This document shows, one piece after another, positions 8,605 to 17,870 of a stretch of 64,000 nt of DNA (positions are counted from its first letter, which is position 1; every line of letters begins with the position of its first letter). A model generated the notes under the pieces. It was given only the letters and a program-made list of their open reading frames with translations, was not told the DNA's origin and did no database searches. A program made the position numbers and the translations under genes. Source of the DNA: Flavobacteriaceae bacterium (GTDB lineage: Bacteria > Bacteroidota > Bacteroidia > Flavobacteriales > Flavobacteriaceae); the NCBI GenBank assembly GCA_004762155.1, contig SIHP01000001.1:62001-126000 (forward strand), written 5' to 3'.

Positions 8605-11022
8605 TTAAGCTTCTTGCGTTTTAAATTGTGCTATTGGGTTTTCTAATTTCCCAGCAAATTGTAATAAAGCCACTGGATCATCTAAATCAATCATTTGTTT
8701 GTGATTGTTTAGTTGTAATCTGTTTAAACATGATAATTTAAAATCATTCGCAAACATATCGTACTTTTCAAATTTTGCTGAAAGCTGTGGGAATTTTGCT
8801 TGATATTCTAAAACGTTTTCCGCTACCAACTCCCAAAAAAGTATTTCACTATAATTTGAATGTTCTTCTAATATTGGCGCTAAAAAGCGGAAAAAACCGT
8901 CGAACATATCTGTAAAAATTGATAATAGTTTTACATCTTCTGGTACCGGAGCGTACATTCTTTTTAAATGCTCTGGTAATTCAACTTCTTCACTTAAAAT
9001 ACAAGCTTCCTCTGTAATATCTTTTAATAAAGCATATACTGGAATATTGTCTTCTAATACTAAAATTATGTTTTCACCATGTGGCATAAATACCAAATCG
9101 TAATAATAGAAACAATGTAACATTGGACTTAAATAGGCTTGTAAATATTTACGTAACCAATCGTCTGTAGATAATCCTGAATCTTTAATCATTTCTGGTA
9201 TTAAAGCATTTCCTAAATGATCAATATGTAATAAAGCCGCCATTGTTATTGGCTTTTGATTTTCTTTTACAATAGCATATGGACTTTCTCTCCATAAAGA
9301 AGCTAACATTTTATTATAATCGTTATGCGAACCAAATTCTTCAAAATATGGATTCACATAACTTACCGAACCTATTTCACTTAACATTCTAAATCCGTTT
9401 TCTTGAATATAAGTATCGCTATATAATAACTCTTCTAACCAAACGGCCATTTTAGGAGCCGTACCCAAATAATACAAAGGCAGTCCACGCATAAAGCCCA
9501 TGTTTAAAATAGATAAAGCTGATTTTGTATAAAACTTATGCGGATTTGTGGTATTAAATAAGGTTCTTATGGATTGTTGCGCCAAATATTGATCTGGACT
9601 ATATCCTAAACAAATTAAATCTCCTTTTGCTATTTCTGGAGCAAAAATATTAGCTAATTTGTTAAACCATTGCCATGGATGAATTGGTAAGAACAAATAA
9701 TCTGCTGTTTTATATCCTTTACTCTCTATAATTGTATTGAATTTTGCAATCGTATCAGCATCTAATTCTTGTTCAATTAATGTTTCATATGGTAACGACT
9801 CTATAGCTGCATAAACTGCTTTAGCTTTATTACCTGCCAACCATAATAAAGAAAATGAATTTCCTGCTTCTGGTGCATACGAACGATAATCAGTACTATC
9901 AAAACCAATTCTTCCATTGTTTGCTACAAATCCTGGATGACCTTCAGTCATTGATTGTTCTATGGTTTGAAAATCTGCCGTTGCTAACTCTTTTGCTGTT
10001 GGATTTCCTTTAGTAATCTTATAAGCACTTCCATATAGCGTACTTATAATTTCCTCTAAATACACTGGCATTTTTTCTTGTGCAATACCTAATGCTTCTT
10101 TAAATTCCTTTATAAAATAAATTGCATCTATTTCCGCTGTTATATCTCCTACAAACTTCTGTATAGAGTATTCATTAATTAGATAATGGTTTAATGCTAA
10201 TGGTTTTGCTATAAACTCATATCTTATTTCTTTAGTATCAGTATACACTTTATACTTATGATAGCCATCTACTAAATCTTCAACTATTTCTGGAGTAATT
10301 AATAACTCGTGAGAAAACTCACACAAGGCTTTTTTTACTAATAACCTGTTGGCTTGTTGCCATACTTTGGGTTGTATGTGTTGTGTTGATTGTTGTGGAG
10401 AAACCACGTTATCTAAAGTGTTCATAGTGCTTCTTTTTGAAGGTGAAAATGAATTTATTTTTTGTTGATAGTTTGTTTTGGTTAAAAAAGCTAATTGTGC
10501 TGTTTTATGTGGTAATTCTACCACTTCACTTAACGTAAACCCAATGCGTTGACATAAGGCAAACATCTTTTTATTTCTGATGTCTGGTTCTACTAAAATT
10601 CTGTCTTTTGTAGTATCTGTAAAAACAAAATCCATAATAGCACGAAACATAAACCAAGTAAAATTCGGTGTCTTTGGTTCATTTGGTGGTGCTACAATTA
10701 TGTGTATACCAGCATCTGACTCTTTTGCTTTGTAAAACTGATTGATGATATCACTCTGCGGATTGTACCTTTCTAATACAAAAGCGGGTTTATCATCAAA
10801 TATTCCTACAAAAACATTGTAATCTTTTGGTACTGTTAATTTTGCATACTCTTCTTCTACATCTTGTAATGTTGCATTTTGCATTTCCCAAAAAACAGCA
10901 TATTCTTTAGTTACCCAATCGTGTAAAAACGGACTATCTTTTTTTACTTCAAAAGGTCTTATAGATATGCTACCAAAACCAGTATATTCTTCTGTGAAAA
11001 TGTTGTTATTTTCTATTGACAT
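8605..11022 (-). CDS. dfoC: Fused GNAT acyltransferase - NIS synthetase (DfoC-like)
   Basis: 805 residues in two parts. Residues 1-185 are an AlcB/DesC-like GNAT domain (GFGSISIRP, LERYNPQ, GIHIIVAP, VEPDIRNKKMFALCQRIGF). After a polar linker (about 186-215) residues 216-800 form a complete IucA/IucC-family synthetase with TEGHPGFVANNGRIGF (359-374), HPWQW (448-452), KSALSILNMGFMRGL and MPHGEN. The same fusion is known as DfoC in desferrioxamine loci of Erwinia, where one protein succinylates and condenses N-hydroxycadaverine. A Met at residue 200 could start a free synthetase domain but the frame is continuous. It is 3 bases from the MFS exporter gene. The gene symbol is by architecture. Confidence 0.92.
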   Translation of the reverse strand: MSIENNNIFTEEYTGFGSISIRPFEVKKDSPFLHDWVTKEYAVFWEMQNATLQDVEEEYAKLTVPKDYNVFVGIFDDKPAFVLERYNPQSDIINQFYKAKESDAGIHIIVAPPNEPKTPNFTWFMFRAIMDFVFTDTTKDRILVEPDIRNKKMFALCQRIGFTLSEVVELPHKTAQLAFLTKTNYQQKINSFSPSKRSTMNTLDNVVSPQQSTQHIQPKVWQQANRLLVKKALCEFSHELLITPEIVEDLVDGYHKYKVYTDTKEIRYEFIAKPLALNHYLINEYSIQKFVGDITAEIDAIYFIKEFKEALGIAQEKMPVYLEEIISTLYGSAYKITKGNPTAKELATADFQTIEQSMTEGHPGFVANNGRIGFDSTDYRSYAPEAGNSFSLLWLAGNKAKAVYAAIESLPYETLIEQELDADTIAKFNTIIESKGYKTADYLFLPIHPWQWFNKLANIFAPEIAKGDLICLGYSPDQYLAQQSIRTLFNTTNPHKFYTKSALSILNMGFMRGLPLYYLGTAPKMAVWLEELLYSDTYIQENGFRMLSEIGSVSYVNPYFEEFGSHNDYNKMLASLWRESPYAIVKENQKPITMAALLHIDHLGNALIPEMIKDSGLSTDDWLRKYLQAYLSPMLHCFYYYDLVFMPHGENIILVLEDNIPVYALLKDITEEACILSEEVELPEHLKRMYAPVPEDVKLLSIFTDMFDGFFRFLAPILEEHSNYSEILFWELVAENVLEYQAKFPQLSAKFEKYDMFANDFKLSCLNRLQLNNHKQMIDLDDPVALLQFAGKLENPIAQFKTQEA

Positions 11023-11025
11023 ATC

Positions 11026-12204
11026 TTATGTTTTTGCTAATTGTTTATGAAGAACTCGTATGGATTTAAACACAAAAAAGTACAATACTAATGTGATTAT
11101 AAATCCTGCTAAGGCTATTTTAAATGGTATTTCTAATCCAAAATTCTCTACAACCAAACCAACACTTAATGATGCCAGTAATACTCCTAAATTTTGAAAG
11201 AAATGTACTTTACTATAATCTAAAGCATAGGATTCTGGTGAACTTAACTCGAATAACAAAATGTCGAATTTTACTACGCCTTGAAAAATTGCCCATCCGT
11301 AAATCATTCGTCCAGTTACTACAGATATTTCCGAAGGTATTCCTTGTAAAAACAAACCAATTAATCCAATACATAAAGCATTTATAATTCCTTGATGTCC
11401 TTCTTCAGTTTTTCGCTTGTTATTTATCCAAAGTGTTACTAAAGCTACAAATCCTGGAATTGCATAAATTGCTCCAGAGACTAACTTGCTTTTAAATGTT
11501 GAAAAACTTTCCCAATACAACGAAAAGAATGGTCTGATTAAAAAATCACTGAAATAAAGAATCAATGTTATCAATCCAAGTTTTAATATAAACCCTTTCG
11601 GAATTAGTTTTTTATCTGCTTCATTAGTTTCTTCACTAATAACAATACTTGTATCATATTTTTTACTTTTTAGTAAATATCTACTCATTGCCATTTGTAT
11701 AAAATCGCCTCCAGCCATAATTAAAAATATAGAACTTGGGTGAACATAATCTACTGTAAAACCACCTAAAACAGCTCCTAAGATTCCTCCTAAATGCACT
11801 ACAACTGATAATAAACCTATCGTTTTTGGCTGTTCTTCTTTAGTGATGATTTTTAATATGTATGGATATACCAATAGGTAACTTCCTTTAAACAATACCA
11901 TGATTAATGATACTATCCAAAAATTGATATATGAAGTTGTGTAATAACAATACAATGCTAAAACTCCAGCAATTGCTTGGGTATAAACTAAAATATTTAG
12001 TTCAGATATTTTCTTTGAAATATATGCCCAAAACGGAAACGCCAACATTACCATAAAACAGATAGCTGCAAAATAGTAGCCTACATATTTTGGATTGGTA
12101 ATGCCAAAGCGTAACTCAAAAAACTGAGGATAAAAAGGATGTAATAAATAATCGCTTACTACAGCAACCAGTGTCATTATAATTAAAAAATTTTTAAGCT
12201 TCAT
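11026..12204 (-). CDS. MFS transporter, probable siderophore exporter
   Basis: 392 residues with 12 predicted membrane helices in two halves joined by a short Lys-rich loop (about 185-205). No ABC or TonB features are present. MFS proteins inside NIS siderophore loci usually export the finished siderophore, and this gene lies between the monooxygenase and the fused synthetase, 3 bases upstream of the latter. Upstream, 255 bases of repeat sequence separate it from the monooxygenase gene, so it may have its own promoter. No ferric-siderophore receptor gene is visible in the window. Confidence 0.85.
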   Translation of the reverse strand: MKLKNFLIIMTLVAVVSDYLLHPFYPQFFELRFGITNPKYVGYYFAAICFMVMLAFPFWAYISKKISELNILVYTQAIAGVLALYCYYTTSYINFWIVSLIMVLFKGSYLLVYPYILKIITKEEQPKTIGLLSVVVHLGGILGAVLGGFTVDYVHPSSIFLIMAGGDFIQMAMSRYLLKSKKYDTSIVISEETNEADKKLIPKGFILKLGLITLILYFSDFLIRPFFSLYWESFSTFKSKLVSGAIYAIPGFVALVTLWINNKRKTEEGHQGIINALCIGLIGLFLQGIPSEISVVTGRMIYGWAIFQGVVKFDILLFELSSPESYALDYSKVHFFQNLGVLLASLSVGLVVENFGLEIPFKIALAGFIITLVLYFFVFKSIRVLHKQLAKT

Positions 12205-12221
12205 TTTTATTATTATTTATC

Positions 12222-12291
12222 GTCATTGCGAGGCACGAAGTAATCTTCTTTTCGATTGACAGATAACTTCGTCATTCTTTCTCGTTATGAC
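12222..12291. repeat. Palindromic intergenic repeat
   Basis: Begins GTCATTGCGAGG...ACGAAGTAATCT and ends with an imperfect inverted copy AGATAACTTCGTC...CTCGTTATGAC. This type of sequence is a common dispersed repeat in bacterial intergenic DNA. It lies directly upstream of the MFS gene. Confidence 0.6.
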
Positions 12292-12307
12292 CTTTGCTTT
12301 TCTAATT

Positions 12308-12451
12308 GTCACTTCGAGTGAAATTATTTGGAATGCAATGGAAAATAATTTTGTACTTCGACTAGGCTAAGTAACAATCGAGAAGTTCTCGATACTATTT
12401 TATTTTCGATTTCGACTTCACTCAATTTCCAATAAAATCACTTGAACTGAC
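12308..12451. repeat. MITE-like element with terminal inverted repeats
   Basis: The left end GTCACTTCGAGTGAAATTAT and the right end (read in reverse complement GTCAGTTCAAGTGATTTTAT) are matching terminal inverted repeats of about 20 bases with few mismatches, enclosing about 100 bases without a coding frame. A shortened copy of the right end is at 7964-8014. No target-site duplication was confirmed. Confidence 0.55.
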
Positions 12452-12459
12452 ATTCGCTT

Positions 12460-13785
12460 TTAATTAAACACTCCCAACATGATCTCTTCTTCTTGAGAAA
12501 CCCCAAACTGTTGAAAAGCTATTTTTTGTTCTATTGAGTAATGTTCAACTCCTGTCATTTCTTTTATAATGTATGAGTTTCTATACGCTGCCATTCCTAA
12601 ATCTGGCGTTACAAAACCGTGCGTATGTAATTCGGCATTTTGAACAAAAACTTCATTTTTATTTTTATCTACACTATAATTTCTTTGTACATCAAATAGT
12701 CCTTTCTCGTCCCATTGAATTCTGTCTGAAATTCCTTCAACAAAATCTGGTAATTGATAACTATATCCAGTTGCTAAAACCAAACCTTCGGTCTCTTGCA
12801 TAAAATATTTATCTTGTTCTACTTGGTGTAATTCAAGCTGAATTGTATCTCCTTTTAATTCCGTATTTTTTAATTCGGAATTGGTACGTAACGAAACCTT
12901 TAATTCATTTTTAGCTGTAACTCTTTTGGTGTACAACGTATCATGAATAGCAGCAATTAAATCGGCATTAATTCCTTTGTATAAATGTTTTTGATTTTTA
13001 ATTAAATCGTCTCTTTTTTCAGCAGATAAATTGTAAAAATAATCTACATACTCAGGTGACGTCATTTCTAAAGTTAGCTTAGAATATTCCAATGGAAAAA
13101 AACGAGGAGAACGTGTTATCCAGTTTAACTCATATTTTTTAATATCAGCTTCTAATAATAAATCATGAAAAATTTCTGCAGCACTTTGTCCACTTCCTAA
13201 AACAGTAATTTTTTTCTGGGCTTGTAATGTTTCTTTAGCATTTAAATATTGAGAAGAGTGCACTGCTTTTCCTTTCAGTTTTTTACAACTTTCTGGAATA
13301 TAAGGAGGTGTTCCTGTTCCTAAAACTAATTTCTTAGCCTTGTATATTTTAATCTCTTTTGTTTTTGTACAAACACTTGTTACTACATAAACACTCTCTT
13401 GTTCATTATAATTTATACGAGTAACCTCGATATTAAAATGAATATTTGGTAATTTGCTAATTGCCCACTGACAATATTGATTGTATTCATTACGTAACAA
13501 CAAAAAGTTTTCACGTATATAAAATGAATACATTCTCCCTTGTTCTTTTATATAGTTTAAAAAGCTAAACGGATTTGTTGGATCTGCCAAGGTTACTAAA
13601 TCTGCCATAAAAGGCACTTGTAATGTAGTATCTTCTAACAGCATTCCTGGATGCCAATTAAAACTTTCTTTTTTATCTAAAAAGATTCCATTTAAGTTTC
13701 CTATTGGTTCTGTTAAACAAGCCAAACCTAAATTAAACGGCCCTACTCCAATGGCTATAAAATCTACTATAGTATTCTGATTCAT
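12460..13785 (-). CDS. L-lysine/ornithine/cadaverine N-monooxygenase
   Basis: 441 residues, normal for flavin N-hydroxylating monooxygenases (IucD/PvdA/DesB/DfoA). FAD-binding GVGPFNLGLACL is at 13-24, the NADPH-binding GSGQSAAE at 197-204, and the C-terminal ATGY at 338-341. It hydroxylates the terminal amine of the diamine or amino acid, the first oxygen step to the hydroxamate. With the decarboxylase gene 2 bases upstream, the likely substrate is the decarboxylated product (for example cadaverine), as in desferrioxamine and bisucaberin loci; substrate choice is inference. Confidence 0.93.
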   Translation of the reverse strand: MNQNTIVDFIAIGVGPFNLGLACLTEPIGNLNGIFLDKKESFNWHPGMLLEDTTLQVPFMADLVTLADPTNPFSFLNYIKEQGRMYSFYIRENFLLLRNEYNQYCQWAISKLPNIHFNIEVTRINYNEQESVYVVTSVCTKTKEIKIYKAKKLVLGTGTPPYIPESCKKLKGKAVHSSQYLNAKETLQAQKKITVLGSGQSAAEIFHDLLLEADIKKYELNWITRSPRFFPLEYSKLTLEMTSPEYVDYFYNLSAEKRDDLIKNQKHLYKGINADLIAAIHDTLYTKRVTAKNELKVSLRTNSELKNTELKGDTIQLELHQVEQDKYFMQETEGLVLATGYSYQLPDFVEGISDRIQWDEKGLFDVQRNYSVDKNKNEVFVQNAELHTHGFVTPDLGMAAYRNSYIIKEMTGVEHYSIEQKIAFQQFGVSQEEEIMLGVFN

Positions 13786-13787
13786 AA

Positions 13788-15305
13788 TTATACCGTTTTA
13801 AGTGTTGATTCGTATTGCATAGCTGTTTCTTCAACCATTTTTATGATATTCAACAAGTTTGCTACTGTATTCTTTGGATTTAATAATGTAAATTTCAAGT
13901 AGGTTACTCCATTTAACTTTGTACTAGCAATGGATGCTTTCCCTGCTTTATATAAAGTATTCTTTACATGTAAGTTAATTGCATCATGTACAATATCATC
14001 GTTTACGTCTTTATGTTTAAATCTAAAAACTAACGTGCTTAATGCTGGTTCATGTGCTACTTCAAAAGCGTCATTTGATTTTACATTTTCATATACTTCT
14101 TTTATTAAATGGTGTACACTTTCTAAATAAGATGCAATTGTTTTTGTACCTAATGTTTTTAGGGTTAACCAAACTTTTAACGCATCAAACCTACGCGTAG
14201 TTTGCATTGATTTTTCAATTAAATCTGGTCTCTCAGCATCTTTACTCTCTAACGGATTTAAATAATCTGCGTAGTACGATACATATTGAAAATGTTTTTT
14301 ATTTTTTGCAAGAAAAGCACTACAACTTACGGGTTGAAATAAAGTCTTATGAAAATCAACGGTTACAGAATCGACCATTTCCATTCCTTTAAAATAATGG
14401 TTATGTGTTTCTGTTAACACAAAACATCCTCCATAAGCTCCATCAACATGCAACCACATATTTTGTTCTTTTGCTAACTTCCCTATAGTTTCTAACGGGT
14501 CAAAACTTCCGTAATCTGTAGTTCCTAAAGTTGCTACAACGGCTATTGGAATATTACCATCTTGTTTAACTTTCTCTATTTCTAAAGCTAACTCATTGAC
14601 ATCCATTCTCATTTTTGAATCTACTTTTACAGGAATTACAGCGTCAAAGCCCATACCTAATAAAGCTGCATTCTTTTTTATACTGAAGTGAGATTTTTCA
14701 GAACAAAAAATTCGGAACTTACTAATATCATCAGACCAACCATTTTGTTTTATATTAATACTAAAGTTTTCAAATGCATAATGATCTCTTGCTAATAATA
14801 GCGCCATGAAATTGGATTGTGTACCTCCACTGGTAAAAACACCGTCTGCATTTTCATCGAAATTATACTCATTACAAATCCAACGAACTACTTCTTGTTC
14901 TATAAATGTTGCTGCATTACTTTGATCCCAAGTTTCTACTGCTGTATTTATACTCGTTGCTAGTATTTCTGCAACTATTGAAGGCAAAGTTATTGGGCAA
15001 TTTAAATGAGCTACATAATTAGGATTGTGGAATGATACTGCATTTTTTATATACAATTCATTTAATTCCTCCAAAACATCATCTATACTATGCGTATCAT
15101 TTATATTAGTCAGCTTGGCTTTTAATTTATCTTTTTTTATTTCATCAATATCATCTCCTTTGTAAAATTTTCTTTGAGACAAAAACTGTTGAATATAATG
15201 CAATGTTTTCTTTGTATACTCCTCGTATAACTTAGCAGATTCTTCGTTGAATAAGTAATTATTTAACGATAGTTCTTTTAAAGAAGATGTTTCCTTGAGA
15301 ATCAT
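13788..15305 (-). CDS. PLP-dependent amino-acid decarboxylase (DesA/DfoJ-like)
   Basis: 505 residues, group II decarboxylase fold. PLP-site features: SGGTQSNFMALL (159-170), HVDGAYGG (286-293) and the Schiff-base lysine in VDFHKTLFQPVS (Lys320). Family members decarboxylate L-2,4-diaminobutyrate, lysine or aromatic amino acids. Together with the N-monooxygenase and DfoC-like protein, lysine to cadaverine is the most likely reaction, giving the diamine backbone. It is the first gene of the minus-strand siderophore block, with a 442-base gap upstream that carries a possible promoter. Confidence 0.9.
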   Translation of the reverse strand: MILKETSSLKELSLNNYLFNEESAKLYEEYTKKTLHYIQQFLSQRKFYKGDDIDEIKKDKLKAKLTNINDTHSIDDVLEELNELYIKNAVSFHNPNYVAHLNCPITLPSIVAEILATSINTAVETWDQSNAATFIEQEVVRWICNEYNFDENADGVFTSGGTQSNFMALLLARDHYAFENFSINIKQNGWSDDISKFRIFCSEKSHFSIKKNAALLGMGFDAVIPVKVDSKMRMDVNELALEIEKVKQDGNIPIAVVATLGTTDYGSFDPLETIGKLAKEQNMWLHVDGAYGGCFVLTETHNHYFKGMEMVDSVTVDFHKTLFQPVSCSAFLAKNKKHFQYVSYYADYLNPLESKDAERPDLIEKSMQTTRRFDALKVWLTLKTLGTKTIASYLESVHHLIKEVYENVKSNDAFEVAHEPALSTLVFRFKHKDVNDDIVHDAINLHVKNTLYKAGKASIASTKLNGVTYLKFTLLNPKNTVANLLNIIKMVEETAMQYESTLKTV

Positions 15306-15747
15306 TTTTTATTTTTATTTAATCTTAATAATAACACAAAACTAAGACGAATAAAAATGTTAAAATGACGAATTCGAGATTAAAAAAGACGCAAAAAAGA
15401 AAAACCCAATTATTATTTTGAAATTGAAAAAGATATTACACAAATATTCCTAATATTTTTTAATATTAAAAAACATGTAAAAACGAATAAATCAGATTTG
15501 ATAGAAGAACAATATTATTTTTGTTCTTTAAAGAAACTAAAGCTTAATAGTAAATCTTATTTAAAATTATTATTGCAATAATTTTATGATTCTAAGGTAG
15601 TATATGTTTTTGTAACAATAGGTCGAGATTTAATATTATTAAATCTAATTCTGAAATAATAAGAGAAGATGTAAACAATATAACATTAGTACTAAGGGAT
15701 GATAATGGAAAAGTTAAACAATAAAAAGTCTAATGATTACTTTAGTT
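15306..15747. other. 442-base gap upstream of siderophore block; possible decayed coding remnant
   Basis: Apart from the putative promoter at 15337-15344, no complete gene is seen. A plus-strand frame from about 15596 to 15724 reads plausibly as the end of a protein (closing EIIREDVNNITLVLRDDNGK...) but has no start and is interrupted upstream, so it looks like a gene remnant. No clear Fur-type palindrome was found. Confidence 0.35.
15337..15344 (-). promoter_or_regulatory. Possible -7 box for the siderophore operon
   Basis: On the minus strand the bases read TAGTTTTG, matching TAnnTTTG, 32 bases before the decarboxylase ATG. No matching TTTG -33 element was seen about 19 bases upstream, so confidence is low. 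Confidence 0.3.
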
Positions 15748-16238
15748 TTACTTTTTTATTAACTCTATTCCTTTGTATAAAATTACTGTATTAGGTATTC
15801 TTATTTCTCTATCACCTTCTTTAATATATAATTGTACATAAAAAGCTGTAATATTTTTAACTTCTCCTGTTAAATCATACTCTTTATCAATTATCTTAAT
15901 AGTATGACCAATTCTCATTGGGTGAAAAAAAAATAAAATAACACTTGCAGTTATATTTGATAGCATAGACCATTGAGCAAAAAAACCTACACCCAATACT
16001 GCTAATATTGAAGAAGCGAAAACACCTATTTGTTTAACATCAATACCAAAAATTCCAAGGATAAAAAAAAAGGTTACCAAAAAATAAAATAGGTTAAATA
16101 GATTTAAAATAACTTTAACTCTATGTGGTTCTATTTCATGCTTTATCACATATACTTTTGTTAATTTTTAGTTATGCTAATTAAAATAAATACTAAAACT
16201 ATTAATGCTATATATTTATTTGATATGAAATTATTCAT
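15748..16238 (-). pseudogene. MscS-family mechanosensitive channel, frameshifted
   Basis: The readable C-terminal part (15748-16149, 133 aa) contains the MscS pore and upper vestibule: LGVGFFAQWSMLSNITAS followed by HPMRIGHTIKI. Small flavobacterial MscS proteins have one more N-terminal helix. That helix is present upstream in another frame: ATG at 16238 gives MNNFISNKYIALIVLVFILI and then ITKN before a stop. Adding one base to the T5 run at 16165-16169 (A5 on the coding strand) joins both parts through ITKKLTKVYVIKHEIEPHR, the normal family spacing. So a single-base loss broke the gene, or it is a homopolymer sequencing error. Internal start at GTG 16155 or ATG 16149 would give a protein lacking the first helix. 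Confidence 0.75.
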
Positions 16239-16403
16239 TTATATTTTTTTCAAAATCACTAGTTTTAAGAGTTATCCCAAACTTAAAATAATATAAGAAT
16301 CTATATTTATTATCTACCTTAATTAGGTAATCTTTTTGCAATAACTTTTCACAATTTTTATTTATGGTTTGCATTAAAACCAACTAACTTTTAAATAAAA
16401 ATA

Positions 16404-17627
16404 ATGAATTACTTATCCCTTAAACGTATACCAATACTTTCAATTTTATTTTTAATCCTATATAATTGTTCAAATAATGATTCTATTGATGAGCTATTAG
16501 ACCCAATAAATATTAATTTAGGCGAAAAAGAAGTGCAAATAATTTTTCATGAAAATTATGGAGTACATGAACATAATTACTCTGGTAAAAAAACAGATGG
16601 TTTTATTGAAGGATTTGAATCCATTAATAAAGAAATGTATTCTTCTGCCTCAATAAATTTATCTTCGGGTAATTGGACCATATGACAAAGGAGATAGTTG
16701 GTTTAATATAGGTGATGAAATACAAACTAATTCTACCTTATTAAATACAGTTACATTTCTTGTAGAAGAATCAGAAAGTGTTAGATATGGTATTTTAAAG
16801 ACTTCTAATAATTCGAATCGTTTAAATATAGATAATATTGAAATCATTGTTGACTCTAATTCAACAACACCAACAAGAGATAGCAACTTAACATTTGGAA
16901 ATCCTACAAATGCAAATAAAGATTCGAACAATTACTTCATCTCTAAAAATGATTTTACTTTATCTTATAACAATAAAAGAGGGACTGCTAATTGGGTTAG
17001 TTGGCATTTAAGTGAAGCTTGGATTGGTGAAGAAAAACGATACAATTGTTTTAAATCTGATAGGTCATTGCCTACTTCATTTTATAAACCAACAACCAGT
17101 GATAATAATAATAATAATACTGGATTTGATAGAGGTCACATTTGTCCTTCTGCTGATAGAAATGGGGAAGAAAGTTCTAATGAAACAACTTACTTCATGT
17201 CTAATATTGGACCACAAGCACCAGATAATAATAGAGGTAGTTGGGCTAATTTTGAAGCGCATTTAAGAACATTAATATTAAAAGGTAATGAAATCCATAT
17301 TATTTCTGGTTTAAATGGTATGGGAGGTTCAGGAAGCAATGGTTATACTGATACTATTGATAGCAAAAAAATTACAGTTCCAAACTCTTTTTGGAAAGTA
17401 GCTCTAATATTACCCAATGGTTCCTCAGATATAAAACATGTTAATACTTCTACCTAAATTATCGCTATTAATATTCCAAATGACCAAGGAATATCAACAG
17501 ATTGGACAAAACATTTAACATCAGTTGATAAAATTGAAAAATGACAGAATATGATCTATTTGAAAACATATCTAATTCTATTGAAGCTATTATAGAATCA
17601 AAAATATTTGATGAAATAAACCTGTAG
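16404..17627 (+). pseudogene. Decayed secreted DNA/RNA non-specific endonuclease
   Basis: The first part (16404-16685) begins as a lipoprotein (lipobox LILYNC, residue 22) and enters a beta domain (INLSSGNWT). Coding then continues in the next frame from about 16678 (PYDKGDSWFNIGDEIQTNST) through a NUC1 endonuclease domain with the catalytic DRGH motif (17131-17142), the Asn-bearing ETTYFMSNIGPQAP and the closing VPNSFWKVALIL. Intact relatives have some 60-70 more residues where the frame changes, so this is an internal deletion. A TAA at 17455-17457 interrupts the frame, after which IIAINIPNDQGISTDWTKHL continues, and a one-base slip at the A5 run 17537-17541 shifts the last stretch (TEYDLFENISNSIEAIIESK), ending at 17627. 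Three lesions make this a genuine pseudogene. Confidence 0.85.
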
Positions 17628-17637
17628 TATAGAATTG

Positions 17638-17686
17638 AACAAAGATAAATTAGAATTCTAAAGACTAATTTATCTTTGTTTCTTTT
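17638..17686 (+). terminator. Terminator after the nuclease pseudogene
   Basis: AACAAAGATAAATTAG (17638-17653) pairs perfectly with CTAATTTATCTTTGTT (17665-17680), followed by TCTTTTT. A 16-bp stem; it has outlived the gene it served. Confidence 0.8.
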
Positions 17687-17730
17687 TAATTTAAACTTAA
17701 AATCACAAGATATTCTTATCTAAAAAAAAG

Positions 17731-17764
17731 ACAACAAAAAAGCCTCACATTTCTGTGAAGCTTT
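17731..17764 (-). terminator. Terminator of the tRNA cluster
   Basis: On the minus strand AAAGCTTCACA pairs with TGTGAGGCTTT with one mismatch around a short loop, followed by a T-run. It lies just after the 3' end of tRNA-Arg. Confidence 0.7.
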
Positions 17765-17767
17765 AAG

Positions 17768-17841
17768 TGAGCCCTGCAGGATTCGAACCTGCGACCGCCT
17801 CCTTAGAAGGGAGGTGCTCTATCCAGCTGAGCTAAGAGCCC
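17768..17841 (-). tRNA. tRNA-Arg(TCT)
   Basis: Minus strand, 74 bases from GGGCTCTTAGC. Acceptor GGGCTCT pairs with AGGGCTC allowing two G-T pairs; anticodon stem CCTCC/GGAGG around CTTCTAA gives anticodon TCT; T arm GCAGG-TTCGAAT-CCTGC. CCA is not encoded. Confidence 0.95.
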
Positions 17842-17870
17842 GTAGTTTTTTAGTTGCTACGACAACTGTG

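Noticed and set aside
15306..15420. Fur box in front of the siderophore operon
   Set aside because: No GATAAT-type palindrome could be found by eye; iron control may act through another regulator or site.
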